46,659 nucleotides of DNA from Bradymonadales bacterium. Its GTDB lineage: Bacteria; Myxococcota; Bradymonadia; REDH01. Within the stretch, counting starts at the first letter, position 1. Each line of letters opens with the position of its first letter. The stretch is taken from positions 1-46,659 of the forward strand of contig CANKLS010000004.1 in NCBI GenBank assembly GCA_947483645.1. Direction: 5' to 3'. The position numbers and the translations under genes are program-made. The notes under the pieces were generated by a model. The model worked only from the letters and a program-made list of their open reading frames with translations. It did no database searches and was not told the origin of the DNA. Positions 28,502-36,429 of the stretch are shown here, piece by piece.

Positions 28502-29212
28502 ATGAAGGGGCTGGCACCACACCGCAGGTTCGTCGCCCTCTCCGCGCTTCTGCTCTCGCTCGCAGCATGCAGCGCGGCGCCCCTGCAAGGCCCGGCAGAC
28601 GCTGCTGCGGAAGGCAGCGGCTCCAGCGGTAGGTCCGATGCGAGCCCGTCCAGCGATCTCTCGAACGATGCAGTATCGGATGCCAGCACCGTCGATGGCA
28701 CGGGCGATGTCGGCGAAATCATCGACGCGCAGGACGACGCGGCCACCTCTCCTGACGGCTCCGCCGACGCGGAGGGCAGCGACGCTGCGGGGGAAGATGC
28801 CACCCCGCCAGAGCCGATCGGCCCTTGGATGGAGATCGGACACGGTGAAACCGGCTTCGAAAGCGTCGACGAGAGCAGCTTGGTGAGCTGCATCTTCGGA
28901 CCACAGGGCAGCTACCATGTCTGGGCCGCGATTCGCCTCCACAACATCGAGCCGTCGGCCGTTCTCGTCGATACGACTGCCGAGATCGGTGGCACGGCCG
29001 TTGGCGCAGGCTTTGCGGCGCCGCTCAACTCCGAGTGGACCGTCAACCCGGACGGCACCGCCGACATCTTCGGCCAGTTCCTCTACCTCGACTTCGGCAC
29101 CAACTTCCCCGCGCTTTCTGAACAGCCCGTCACCCTGCGCGCCACCGCCCGCAGCGATTCGGTCAACATGGTCGTCGCGACGGCAACCGGTAGGTTTCTA
29201 TGCATCCAGTAA
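28502..29212 (+). CDS. acidic Asp/Ser-rich lipoprotein
   Basis: A 236-aa lipoprotein. The signal peptide ends in LAAC with the acylated Cys at 23. Residues 24-105 are a disordered Asp/Ser/Gly/Ala linker, which is common in surface lipoproteins of Myxococcota. Residues 110-236 form a compact domain (WMEIGHGETGFESV ... YHVWAAIRLHN ... VTLRATARSDSVNMVV) resembling small beta-sandwiches, with Cys residues near both ends (VSCIFGP, FLCIQ). The specific function is unknown. It lies 9 bases after the TPR gene, and its last 13 bases overlap the epimerase start, so it shares their transcript. Confidence 0.8.
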   Translation: MKGLAPHRRFVALSALLLSLAACSAAPLQGPADAAAEGSGSSGRSDASPSSDLSNDAVSDASTVDGTGDVGEIIDAQDDAATSPDGSADAEGSDAAGEDATPPEPIGPWMEIGHGETGFESVDESSLVSCIFGPQGSYHVWAAIRLHNIEPSAVLVDTTAEIGGTAVGAGFAAPLNSEWTVNPDGTADIFGQFLYLDFGTNFPALSEQPVTLRATARSDSVNMVVATATGRFLCIQ

Positions 29213-30108
29213 CGGCTCGAACCTTCGTCATCACAGGCGCCTCAGGCTGGCTTGGCCAAGCGCTCGCGACCCACCTCCAAGCGGAGGGCCACACGGTGCG
29301 CCGGCTGGTGCGGCGCGCCCCGGCCGATGCGCAGGAGTTCCAGTGGGACCCGGCGACCGGCGCCTTCGACCGCGCCGCGCTCGTGGGCGCCGACGTCATC
29401 GTGCATCTGGCCGGTGAGGGCATCGCCGACGCCCGTTGGACCGCGGCGCGCAAGCAGCTCATCCTGCGTAGCCGCGTGGAGGGCACAGAGCTCATCTCCC
29501 GCGAGGCCGCTGTGGCGGGCAACCCCAACCTCCACCTCATCTCCGCGTCGGCGGTGGGCTTCTATGGCAACGCGGGCGCGAAGGCGTGCGACGAGACAGC
29601 CTCCTCCGGCAGCGGCTTTCTCGCGGAGGTCTGCCGCGCCTGGGAGGGCGCCACCGCCGCTGCTGCCGCGCTCCCCGTGACCCATATCCGCATCGGCGTC
29701 GTGGTGGGACCGAGCGGAGGCTTCCTCGCGCGCATGCTCCCCATCTTTCGCGCCGGACTTGGCGGACGCCTCGGCACGGGCGAGGCCTGGACCAGCTGGA
29801 TCTCGCGCCACGACCTCTGTCGCGCCATCGGCTGGATTGCCGCGCAGCACCTCACAGGCACCGTCAACCTCACCGGCCCCGCGCCCTGCACCAACGCCGA
29901 ACTGACCGCAGAGCTCGGCGCGCTGCTCCACCGTCCAACACGGCTGCCCGCCCCCTCCTTCGCGCTCCGATTGGCGATGGGTGAGATGGCCGACGAGCTG
30001 CTGCTCGCAGGCCAGCGCGCCCTCCCCGCTCGTCTGCAGGCCAGCGGCTTTTCGTTCGAGCACCCCACCTTCCGCGATGCAGCCCGCTGGGCACTGGAGG
30101 AAAAATGA
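29200..30108 (+). CDS. TIGR01777-family NAD-dependent epimerase/dehydratase (YfcH-like)
   Basis: A 302-aa short-chain-dehydrogenase fold. The Rossmann motif TGASGWLG is near the N-terminus. VIVHLAGEGIADARWTAARKQLILRSRVEGT is the hallmark of the TIGR01777 (YfcH/SULA-like) family, with SASAVGFYG and a C-terminal DUF1731-like region (LPAPSFALRLAMGEMADELLLAGQRALPARL). The substrate of this family is not established. ATG 29200 has TAGG 5 bases upstream. It overlaps the lipoprotein end and overlaps corA by ATGA. Confidence 0.92.
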   Translation: MHPVTARTFVITGASGWLGQALATHLQAEGHTVRRLVRRAPADAQEFQWDPATGAFDRAALVGADVIVHLAGEGIADARWTAARKQLILRSRVEGTELISREAAVAGNPNLHLISASAVGFYGNAGAKACDETASSGSGFLAEVCRAWEGATAAAAALPVTHIRIGVVVGPSGGFLARMLPIFRAGLGGRLGTGEAWTSWISRHDLCRAIGWIAAQHLTGTVNLTGPAPCTNAELTAELGALLHRPTRLPAPSFALRLAMGEMADELLLAGQRALPARLQASGFSFEHPTFRDAARWALEEK

Positions 30109-31301
30109 CCGACTCCTCGAACCCGCCCGCAGCCGCAACAACCGATGGCCGTCTCTTCTTCAACAAGAAGACGGTGCAGCCTAAGATCCGCAAGCGCTCT
30201 GAGGCGGCCCCGGCAGCAGCCGCGAAGGTCTACCGCGACGGCCACTGTGAGGTCCATCAGGAGCCCTCGGCGGAAACCCTCGCCCGGCTCCACGCCGAAC
30301 CCGGACTGCTCTGGCTCAACATCGACGGCAGCCACATTGTCGACGCGAACGGCGTCGAGCAGCCATCGCCCTGGCTCGAGGCAATCGGGGAGATGTTCAA
30401 CTTCCACGCACTTGCGATGGAAGACGTTCGCAACCGCAAGCAGCGCGCAAAGCTGGACCGATTTGATGACGGCTCGTCTGTGCCTCATCTGTTCATCGTC
30501 GCCCGAATCCCGGACGCGAGCGATCCTGGCGAGACCGAGCAGATCAGCATCTTCCTGAGCGAAGACCTCGTCGTGACCATCCAAGAGTCGCCGGGCGGCG
30601 ACTGCTTGAGCCACGCGCGCAGGGTTGCACGCGGCGCAGCGCAGCGAGGCACACTGTCGGCGAGCCTGCTCGTCGCAGAGATCCTCGACGCCGCCGTCAT
30701 GGACTACATGGCCCATCTGCCCGGACCCGAAAGCGTCATCGAGCAGCTCGGCAACAGGATCGGCACCGCCAAGACCGATGACCTCGTCCACAAGTTCCAC
30801 CACTTCCGAATCGAAGCCCTCCATCTGCTCCGCGATCTTCGACCCCTCGAAGCCGTGCTGACCGTTCTCGCCAACACGAACGACGACCCGCTGATCAAGC
30901 CCGCCGCCCGCGCGAAGTTCAAAGACGCACTCGACCACCAGCAGCGGGCGGTCGATACGCTCAACCACCTGGCTGACGAATCCAAGGAGCTCATGAACCT
31001 CACGCTGGCCATGGCGAGCCACAAGATGAACGAGGTGATGCAGGTGCTGACCATCATCTCGGCCATCTTCATTCCGCCGACGCTGATCGCCGGTATCTAC
31101 GGCATGAACTTTCAGCACATGCCCGAACTCGCATGGCAGCACGGCTACTTCTACGTGCTCATGGTCATCGCCTGCATCACCACCGTCCAGCTGGGCATGT
31201 TCTGGTGGAAAGACTGGCTTGTCCTGCCGAACTTCTTGTCGAGACTGACACCGCCGTTCCTTCGGCAACGAAAGGCACAGCGGCGACGCCGTTCGCCTTG
31301 A
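30105..31301 (+). CDS. corA: CorA-family Mg2+/Co2+ channel
   Basis: A 398-aa inner-membrane divalent-cation channel. A large cytoplasmic N-terminal domain includes WLNIDGSHIVD and HALAMEDVRNRKQRAKLDRFD. The long stalk helix is followed by two C-terminal membrane helices. The first ends in the selectivity motif YGMNF and the second is YFYVLMVIACITTVQLGMFWW. A basic tail (RQRKAQRRRRSP) ends the protein. The N-terminal ~35 residues are an extra basic, disordered segment. It overlaps the epimerase by ATGA and is the last gene of the 21.8-31.3 kb run. The gap promoter overlaps its stop. Confidence 0.95.
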   Translation: MTDSSNPPAAATTDGRLFFNKKTVQPKIRKRSEAAPAAAAKVYRDGHCEVHQEPSAETLARLHAEPGLLWLNIDGSHIVDANGVEQPSPWLEAIGEMFNFHALAMEDVRNRKQRAKLDRFDDGSSVPHLFIVARIPDASDPGETEQISIFLSEDLVVTIQESPGGDCLSHARRVARGAAQRGTLSASLLVAEILDAAVMDYMAHLPGPESVIEQLGNRIGTAKTDDLVHKFHHFRIEALHLLRDLRPLEAVLTVLANTNDDPLIKPAARAKFKDALDHQQRAVDTLNHLADESKELMNLTLAMASHKMNEVMQVLTIISAIFIPPTLIAGIYGMNFQHMPELAWQHGYFYVLMVIACITTVQLGMFWWKDWLVLPNFLSRLTPPFLRQRKAQRRRRSP

Positions 31302-31327
31302 CGCTCTCGCGCACACCGCCCTAGAAG
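31298..31327 (+). promoter_or_regulatory. promoter of gap-pgk-tpiA
   Basis: TTGACG (31298-31303), an 18-base spacer, then TAGAAG (31322-31327). The predicted start is near 31334, with a leader of about 60 bases before the ATG at 31394 and its GAGGAG ribosome-binding site. Confidence 0.5.
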
Positions 31328-31393
31328 CCCGCAGCCGCTGACTGCCCCCATCTGAGCATAGCTCTCGCTCACACCGACCAACCGAGGAGTCCC

Positions 31394-32392
31394 ATGTCTG
31401 TTCGCATCGCCATCAACGGATTCGGCCGCATCGGCCGCACGATCGCCCGTGCCGCCCTCCGCCGCAACGACATTGAGATCGTCGCCGTCAACGACCTGAC
31501 CGACGTCGCGACCCTCGCCCACCTCTTCAAGTATGACTCGGTTCATGGCCGCTACAACGGCACGGTTGTGGCTAAGGATGGCGCCATCGAGATCGACGGC
31601 CGCGAGCTCAAGGTCATCTCGGAGAAGGACGCCGCCAAGCTCCCCTGGGGCGAGCTCGGCGTCGACCTCGTCCTCGAGTGCACCGGCCGCTTCAAGGGCA
31701 AGGAGGACGCCTCCGCCCATATCGCCGCCGGCGCCCGCAAGGTCATCATCTCGGCCCCCGCCAAGGCTGTAGACGTCACCATCGTCATGGGCGTCAACCA
31801 GCACATGCTCGACAAGGTGAACCACACGGTCATCTCCTGCGGCTCCTGCACCACAAACAGCCTGGCCCCGCTCGCCAAGATTTTCGACGCCGCGCTTGGC
31901 ATCGAGAAGGGTCTCATGACCACCATCCACTCCTACACCTCCGACCAGCGCCTGCTCGACGCGCCCCATGAAGACATGCGCCGCGCCCGCAGCGCAGCCC
32001 TCTCCATGATCCCCACCTCCACCGGCGCCGCCATCGCCGTCGCCGAGGTCCTCCCGCAGCTCAAGGGCAAGCTCGACGGCATGGCTGTCCGCGTCCCAAC
32101 GCCCAATGTCTCGCTCACCGACTTCACCTTCGTGGCCAAGCGCGACACCACGGTCGCTGAGGTCAACGCACTCATCCACACCGCCTCGCTCGGCGAGCTC
32201 GCCGGCATCGTCGAGTACCTCGTCGACCCCGTCGTGAGCATCGACATCAACGGCAACACCCACTCCTCCGTCTTCGACCCGAGCCAGACCCGCGTACAGG
32301 CCGGCAACCTCGTGAAGGTGCTCTCCTGGTACGACAACGAGTCCGGCTTCTCCAACCGCATGTGCGACCTCTCGGTCCTCTTCGCGGGATAA
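31394..32392 (+). CDS. gap: glyceraldehyde-3-phosphate dehydrogenase
   Basis: A 332-aa glycolytic enzyme converting glyceraldehyde-3-phosphate to 1,3-bisphosphoglycerate. The NAD-binding start is [22 protein letters not shown] carries the Asp expected for NAD preference. The catalytic Cys152 is in [12 protein letters not shown], with [13 protein letters not shown] and [11 protein letters not shown] near the end. GAGGAG lies upstream of the ATG. It is first of a three-gene glycolysis operon, with a 15-base gap to pgk. Confidence 0.98.
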   Translation: MSVRIAINGFGRIGRTIARAALRRNDIEIVAVNDLTDVATLAHLFKYDSVHGRYNGTVVAKDGAIEIDGRELKVISEKDAAKLPWGELGVDLVLECTGRFKGKEDASAHIAAGARKVIISAPAKAVDVTIVMGVNQHMLDKVNHTVISCGSCTTNSLAPLAKIFDAALGIEKGLMTTIHSYTSDQRLLDAPHEDMRRARSAALSMIPTSTGAAIAVAEVLPQLKGKLDGMAVRVPTPNVSLTDFTFVAKRDTTVAEVNALIHTASLGELAGIVEYLVDPVVSIDINGNTHSSVFDPSQTRVQAGNLVKVLSWYDNESGFSNRMCDLSVLFAG

Positions 32393-32407
32393 CCCTTTCG
32401 AGGCCCC

Positions 32408-33619
32408 ATGGAACTCTCAGGTATCCGCTCTCTCGAGCAGATTGATGTCGACCGCCGCATCGTCTTCGTCCGGGTCGACTTCAACGTCCCGATGAAGGAT
32501 GGCGTCATCACCGATGACTCCCGCATTACCGCGGCCCTCCCCACCATCAACCACCTGCGCGAGAAGGGGGCCCGGATCGTCCTCGGCAGCCACCTCGGCC
32601 GGCCCAAGGGCCACGACCCGAAGCTCTCTCTTGAGCCCATTGCGGTCCACCTCGCCAAGCTGCTCAACACCGAGGTCGTCTTCCCCGAAGAGTGCGTCGG
32701 CGACGGCCCCAAGAAGGTCATCCGCGACCTCCCCGAAGGCGGCATCTGCCTCCTCGAAAACCTCCGCTTCCACGAGGCAGAGGAGCAGGGAGACCAGGTC
32801 TTCGCTGCCGACCTCGCCGCGCTGGCCGAGGTCTATGTGAACGACGCCTTTGGCACCGCGCACCGAGCGCATGCCTCGACCTACACGATGGTCCGCCACT
32901 TCCCCGACGGCCGCCGCGCCGCCGGCCTGCTCGTTGCCAAGGAGCTCAAGTTCCTCGGCGGCCTCATGCAGGGGGCGGAGAAGCCCTACATCGCCATCCT
33001 CGGCGGCTCCAAGGTGTCCGACAAGATCAAGGTCATCGAGAACCTGATCGGCCGCATCGACACGCTGCTCATCGGCGGCGCGATGGCCTACACCTTCCTC
33101 CGCGCCAAGGGCATCGGCACGGGCAACAGCCTCGTCGAGGCCGACAAGCTCGATGTCGCACGCTCGCTTATGTCGAGCGCCGAGGCCCGCAAGACCCGCC
33201 TTGTGCTCCCTGTCGACCATGTCGTCGCCCCCACGATCACGGCAGAAGAGGGCGTCGTAACCGAAGGTGTCGAGGTGCCGGTTGGCACGGCCGCCTTCGA
33301 TATCGGCCCCAAGACCGTCGCCCTCTTCGAGAGCCACATCGCCAAGGCCAACACCATCTTCTGGAATGGCCCGCTCGGCGTCTTTGAGCGCGATCCCTTC
33401 TCCAAGGGCACGTTCGCCATCGCCGGCGCCGTCGCAAACAACGACGGCGTCACGGTCATCGGCGGCGGCGACTCGGTTGCAGCGCTGGTGGCTGCAGGCC
33501 GTGCCAAGGATGTGAGCCACGTCTCCACGGGCGGTGGCGCCAGCCTGGAGTTTGTCGAGGGTCGCGACCTTCCCGGCATCGCCGCGCTCCGCGCCGGCCA
33601 CAAGTTCGAGGAGAACTGA
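32408..33619 (+). CDS. pgk: phosphoglycerate kinase
   Basis: A 403-aa enzyme making ATP and 3-phosphoglycerate from 1,3-bisphosphoglycerate. Diagnostic segments are RVDFNVPMKDG, LGSHLGRPKG, LLENLRFHEAEE, ILGGSKVSDKI, GNSLVEADK, GPLGVFERDPF and GGGDSVAAL plus STGGGASLEFVEG. Length is normal. Its stop TGA shares one base with the tpiA ATG. Confidence 0.98.
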   Translation: MELSGIRSLEQIDVDRRIVFVRVDFNVPMKDGVITDDSRITAALPTINHLREKGARIVLGSHLGRPKGHDPKLSLEPIAVHLAKLLNTEVVFPEECVGDGPKKVIRDLPEGGICLLENLRFHEAEEQGDQVFAADLAALAEVYVNDAFGTAHRAHASTYTMVRHFPDGRRAAGLLVAKELKFLGGLMQGAEKPYIAILGGSKVSDKIKVIENLIGRIDTLLIGGAMAYTFLRAKGIGTGNSLVEADKLDVARSLMSSAEARKTRLVLPVDHVVAPTITAEEGVVTEGVEVPVGTAAFDIGPKTVALFESHIAKANTIFWNGPLGVFERDPFSKGTFAIAGAVANNDGVTVIGGGDSVAALVAAGRAKDVSHVSTGGGASLEFVEGRDLPGIAALRAGHKFEEN

Positions 33620-34368
33620 TGCGCACCAACTTCGTCTGCGGAAACTGGAAGATGAACACGACGCGCGCGTCGGCGATCGCACTGGCGGAGGCCTGCGTGG
33701 TTGCAAGCCGTCAGACCCCGTCGGTCCGCGTGGGAATCGCGCCGCCCGCCATCTGGCTGAGCGACGTGGCTGCCACCATCGCGGGCAGTAGGGTCGCCCT
33801 CTTCGCACAGAACGGCCACCCCGCAGCCTCGGGCGCCTTCACGGGCGAGAGCTCCTACGGGATGCTCAAAGAGGCGGGGGCCATCGGCGTCCTGGTCGGC
33901 CACTCCGAGCGGCGCCAGCTGTTCGGTGAGACAGACGCGCTGGTCGCAACCAAGGTGACTGCTGCGCGCATGCTGGGGCTGGAGGTCATCCTCTGCGTCG
34001 GCGAGACACTCGAAGAGCGGGATGCCGGAACGACCCTCGAGGTGGTGAATCGCCAGGTCGACGCCGGCCTTCGCGAGATTGAAAGCCTCGACGGCATCAC
34101 CATCGCCTACGAGCCCGTCTGGGCCATCGGCACCGGCCGCAATGCAACCGCGGCGCAGGCGCAGGAGGTGCACGCCGCCATCCGCGCCCGCCTTGCCGGC
34201 CGCTTCGCCTCGCAGGCCGATGGGGTTGTCATCCAGTATGGTGGCTCGGTGAAGCCAGAGACGGCTGCTGCGCTGCTCGCAGAGGCCGATGTTGACGGTG
34301 CCTTGGTCGGTGGCGCAAGCCTCGATGCCAGCGCCTTTGGAAGCATCATCGCCGCGGGCGCTGTCTAA
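33619..34368 (+). CDS. tpiA: triosephosphate isomerase
   Basis: A 249-aa enzyme interconverting dihydroxyacetone phosphate and glyceraldehyde-3-phosphate. The catalytic residues are visible: Lys11 (GNWKMN), His95 (GHSERRQ) and Glu165 (YEPVWAIGTG, leading the mobile loop). IQYGGSVKPE and DGALVGGASLDASAF bind phosphate. The ATG overlaps the pgk stop by one base. It is the last gene of the operon; no hairpin terminator is evident before the secG promoter. Confidence 0.98.
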   Translation: MRTNFVCGNWKMNTTRASAIALAEACVVASRQTPSVRVGIAPPAIWLSDVAATIAGSRVALFAQNGHPAASGAFTGESSYGMLKEAGAIGVLVGHSERRQLFGETDALVATKVTAARMLGLEVILCVGETLEERDAGTTLEVVNRQVDAGLREIESLDGITIAYEPVWAIGTGRNATAAQAQEVHAAIRARLAGRFASQADGVVIQYGGSVKPETAAALLAEADVDGALVGGASLDASAFGSIIAAGAV

Positions 34369-34370
34369 CC

Positions 34371-34399
34371 TTGCGCAACCCGCCGATTCTCTCTAGCCT
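34371..34399 (+). promoter_or_regulatory. candidate promoter of secG
   Basis: TTGCGC (34371-34376), 17 bases, TAGCCT (34394-34399), immediately after the tpiA stop. The -10 is weak. It would give a leader of about 55 bases. Confidence 0.35.
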
Positions 34400-34459
34400 T
34401 TGCCCCCCGAATCCCTACTACCGAGCCGATTTACGGCCCCGTAGCAACGCGTGGTTTTC

Positions 34460-34879
34460 ATGATCGCAGCTCTCTACACGGTCTACATTTTCTGTTGCAT
34501 CTTCCTCATCCTCGTGGTGCTGCTTCAGGCAGGCCGCGGCGGTGGCATGGCACTGGGCGGCGGTTCGCAGCAGCAGGCCTTTGGTGGTGGTGGCGCAGCC
34601 CCCATCATGAAGAACCTGACGATGGGTACCGCAGCGCTCTGGCTGGTGCTCAACCTTGTGTTGGCCTACCTCGGTTCGTCGCGTAACTCGGCGGCAGACG
34701 GCGAGTTCAAGCGTGCAGAAGCCCCCATCGCAGCTGGTTCGGGCGCAACCGCTCCTGCAGCGGGTTCGGCTGCCCCTGCTGAGAAGGTGGAGGCTCCTGT
34801 TGCCCCCGCTGCTGGCTCGGGTACGGCTCCCGCTGGTTCGGGTACGGCTCCGGCCGGGTCGGGCTCGGGCGCAAAGTAA
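34460..34879 (+). CDS. secG: preprotein translocase subunit SecG
   Basis: A 139-aa small subunit of the SecYEG channel. Two membrane helices (YTVYIFCCIFLILVVLLQAG and TMGTAALWLVLNLVLAYLG) flank the conserved cytoplasmic loop GRGGGMALGGGSQQQAFGG. A roughly 70-residue Ala/Gly/Ser/Pro tail with repeated AGSGTAP units follows; it is longer than usual for SecG. ATG 34460 is preferred because it starts right before the first helix; GTG 34451 is possible, and neither has a clear ribosome-binding site. The order tpiA-secG-tRNA-Leu is common in bacteria. Confidence 0.93.
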   Translation: MIAALYTVYIFCCIFLILVVLLQAGRGGGMALGGGSQQQAFGGGGAAPIMKNLTMGTAALWLVLNLVLAYLGSSRNSAADGEFKRAEAPIAAGSGATAPAAGSAAPAEKVEAPVAPAAGSGTAPAGSGTAPAGSGSGAK

Positions 34880-34908
34880 CGGTTTAAGGAAAAGTTCTTC
34901 AATCCGAG

Positions 34909-34937
34909 TTGACATGTTGAACTGGGACGCGTAAGAC
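34909..34937 (+). promoter_or_regulatory. promoter of tRNA-Leu
   Basis: A consensus -35 TTGACA (34909-34914), a 17-base spacer, then TAAGAC (34932-34937). The predicted start near 34944 lies about 26 bases before the tRNA. Confidence 0.6.
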
Positions 34938-34969
34938 CCGCGCCCCTGCATCGGGTAACACCGAAGCAA

Positions 34970-35053
34970 GCGAGAGTGGTGGAATTGGCAGACACGCAGG
35001 ACTAAGGATCCTGTGGCTTAAACGCCGTGCGGGTTCGACTCCCGCCCCTCGCA
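34970..35053 (+). tRNA. tRNA-Leu, anticodon AAG
   Basis: A class II tRNA with a long variable arm. The anticodon stem-loop is CAGGA/CUAAGGA/UCCUG, with U33 followed by AAG at 35004-35006. It would decode CUU, and more codons if A34 becomes inosine. The T arm GCGGG-TTCGACT-CCCGC and discriminator A73 are typical of tRNA-Leu. CCA is not encoded. The acceptor stem has one A-C mismatch at the 6-67 pair (34975 against 35047). A strong terminator follows. Confidence 0.93.
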
Positions 35054-35056
35054 CTA

Positions 35057-35084
35057 CCCCGGTCTTCGGACCGGGGTTTTTTTT
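35057..35084 (+). terminator. rho-independent terminator after tRNA-Leu
   Basis: A perfect 8-bp stem CCCCGGTC, TTCG tetraloop, GACCGGGG, followed by eight T. It isolates the tRNA-Leu transcript from serS. Confidence 0.95.
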
Positions 35085-35118
35085 CGCCCATTTTCCGCCC
35101 CAGCCCCTCGGACAGGCC

Positions 35119-36378
35119 ATGCTCGACCTCCGCTTCGTCGCAGAACACCTCGACATCGTGAAGACCAAGACCGCGCAGCGCCAGGTCGCCTTCGACTTCG
35201 CTCCCCTTGAGCAGCTCGAAGAGGCACGCCGTCGCGCCATCCGCGACTACGAGACGGTACGCGCAGAACAGAAGCGGGCCTCCGATGGCATGAAGGCCCT
35301 CAAGCCCGGCTCGCCCGAGTTCGACGCGCTCCGCGCAACCCTCAAAGAGATGGCAGACCGCGGCAAGGCGCTCGAAGAGGAGAAGCGCCTCATCGAAGAG
35401 GCCATCCCGCCGCTGCTCCTCCGCATCCCCAACCTCTGCCACGACTCCGTGCCCGTCGGAGAGAGTGCCGACGACAACTACCTCGTCCGCTCCCACGGCG
35501 ACATCAAGCCGCTCGGCTTCGCCCCGCTAGACCACGTCGCCATCGGCGAAAAGCATGGCATCCTCGACTTTGAGCAGGCGGGGAAGGTCTCCGGTGCACG
35601 CTTCTGCTTCCTGCGCGGCCAGGCCGCCCGGCTCGAGCGATCCCTCATCAACTTCATGCTCGACATCCACACCCGCGAGCACGGCTACGAAGAGATCTTC
35701 CCGCCCCTCATGGTCAATGCCGACGCCATGACCGGCACGGGCCAGTTGCCGAAGTTTGAAGAAGACCTCTTCAAGACAGACAACCTCTACCTCATCCCCA
35801 CGGCAGAGGTCCCGGTCACCAACCTCTACCGCGACACCCTCCTCGAGAGCCTCCCCAGCACGCTAAAGATGGTCGCCTACACGCCTTGCTTCCGCCGCGA
35901 AGCGGGCAGCCACGGACGCGACACCCGCGGCCTCATTCGGCAGCACCAGTTCAACAAGGTCGAGCTGGTCAAGATCGCCCCACCCGAGGAGAGCTACGAC
36001 GAGCTCGAGAAGCTGGTGAACGACGCCTGCACCATCTTGCAACGCCTCGAACTCCCCTATCGGGTCATGGGCCTCTGCACGGGCGACATCGGCTTCGGCG
36101 CGGCCAAGTGCTACGACCTCGAGGTCTGGCTCCCCTCGCAGAACACCTTCCGCGAGATCTCCTCCTGCTCCAACTTTGAGGCCTTCCAGGCGCGCCGTGC
36201 CAACATCCGCTTTCGCGACAGCAGCGGCAAGGCCCAGTTTGCCCACACCCTCAACGGGAGCGGACTCGCCGTCGGCCGCACGCTCGTGGCAATCCTCGAG
36301 AACTTCCAGAACGCCGACGGCAGCGTCACCATCCCCGACGCACTTCGGCCCTACACCGGCTTCGACCGCATCGGTTGA
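35119..36378 (+). CDS. serS: seryl-tRNA synthetase
   Basis: A 419-aa class II synthetase charging tRNA-Ser. The N-terminal coiled-coil tRNA-binding arm (about 27-105) is followed by the catalytic core. Motif 2 is [22 protein letters not shown], broken here as FRREAGSHG and [29 protein letters not shown] and [15 protein letters not shown] follow. Motif 3 is [18 protein letters not shown]. Length is normal. All four tRNA-Ser genes lie within the next 2.6 kb. Confidence 0.97.
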   Translation: MLDLRFVAEHLDIVKTKTAQRQVAFDFAPLEQLEEARRRAIRDYETVRAEQKRASDGMKALKPGSPEFDALRATLKEMADRGKALEEEKRLIEEAIPPLLLRIPNLCHDSVPVGESADDNYLVRSHGDIKPLGFAPLDHVAIGEKHGILDFEQAGKVSGARFCFLRGQAARLERSLINFMLDIHTREHGYEEIFPPLMVNADAMTGTGQLPKFEEDLFKTDNLYLIPTAEVPVTNLYRDTLLESLPSTLKMVAYTPCFRREAGSHGRDTRGLIRQHQFNKVELVKIAPPEESYDELEKLVNDACTILQRLELPYRVMGLCTGDIGFGAAKCYDLEVWLPSQNTFREISSCSNFEAFQARRANIRFRDSSGKAQFAHTLNGSGLAVGRTLVAILENFQNADGSVTIPDALRPYTGFDRIG

Positions 36379-36429
36379 TCTGACGCGAAGCGTTGTTCTC
36401 TGCTCGGACAGGGCGCCAAGCTCAGTCTG

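Noticed and set aside
29562..31316. 584-codon minus-strand frame across the epimerase and CorA genes
   Set aside because: It covers two well-identified plus-strand genes and has no homology of its own.
32417..33808. 463-codon minus-strand frame across pgk and tpiA
   Set aside because: Antisense shadow of two glycolytic genes.
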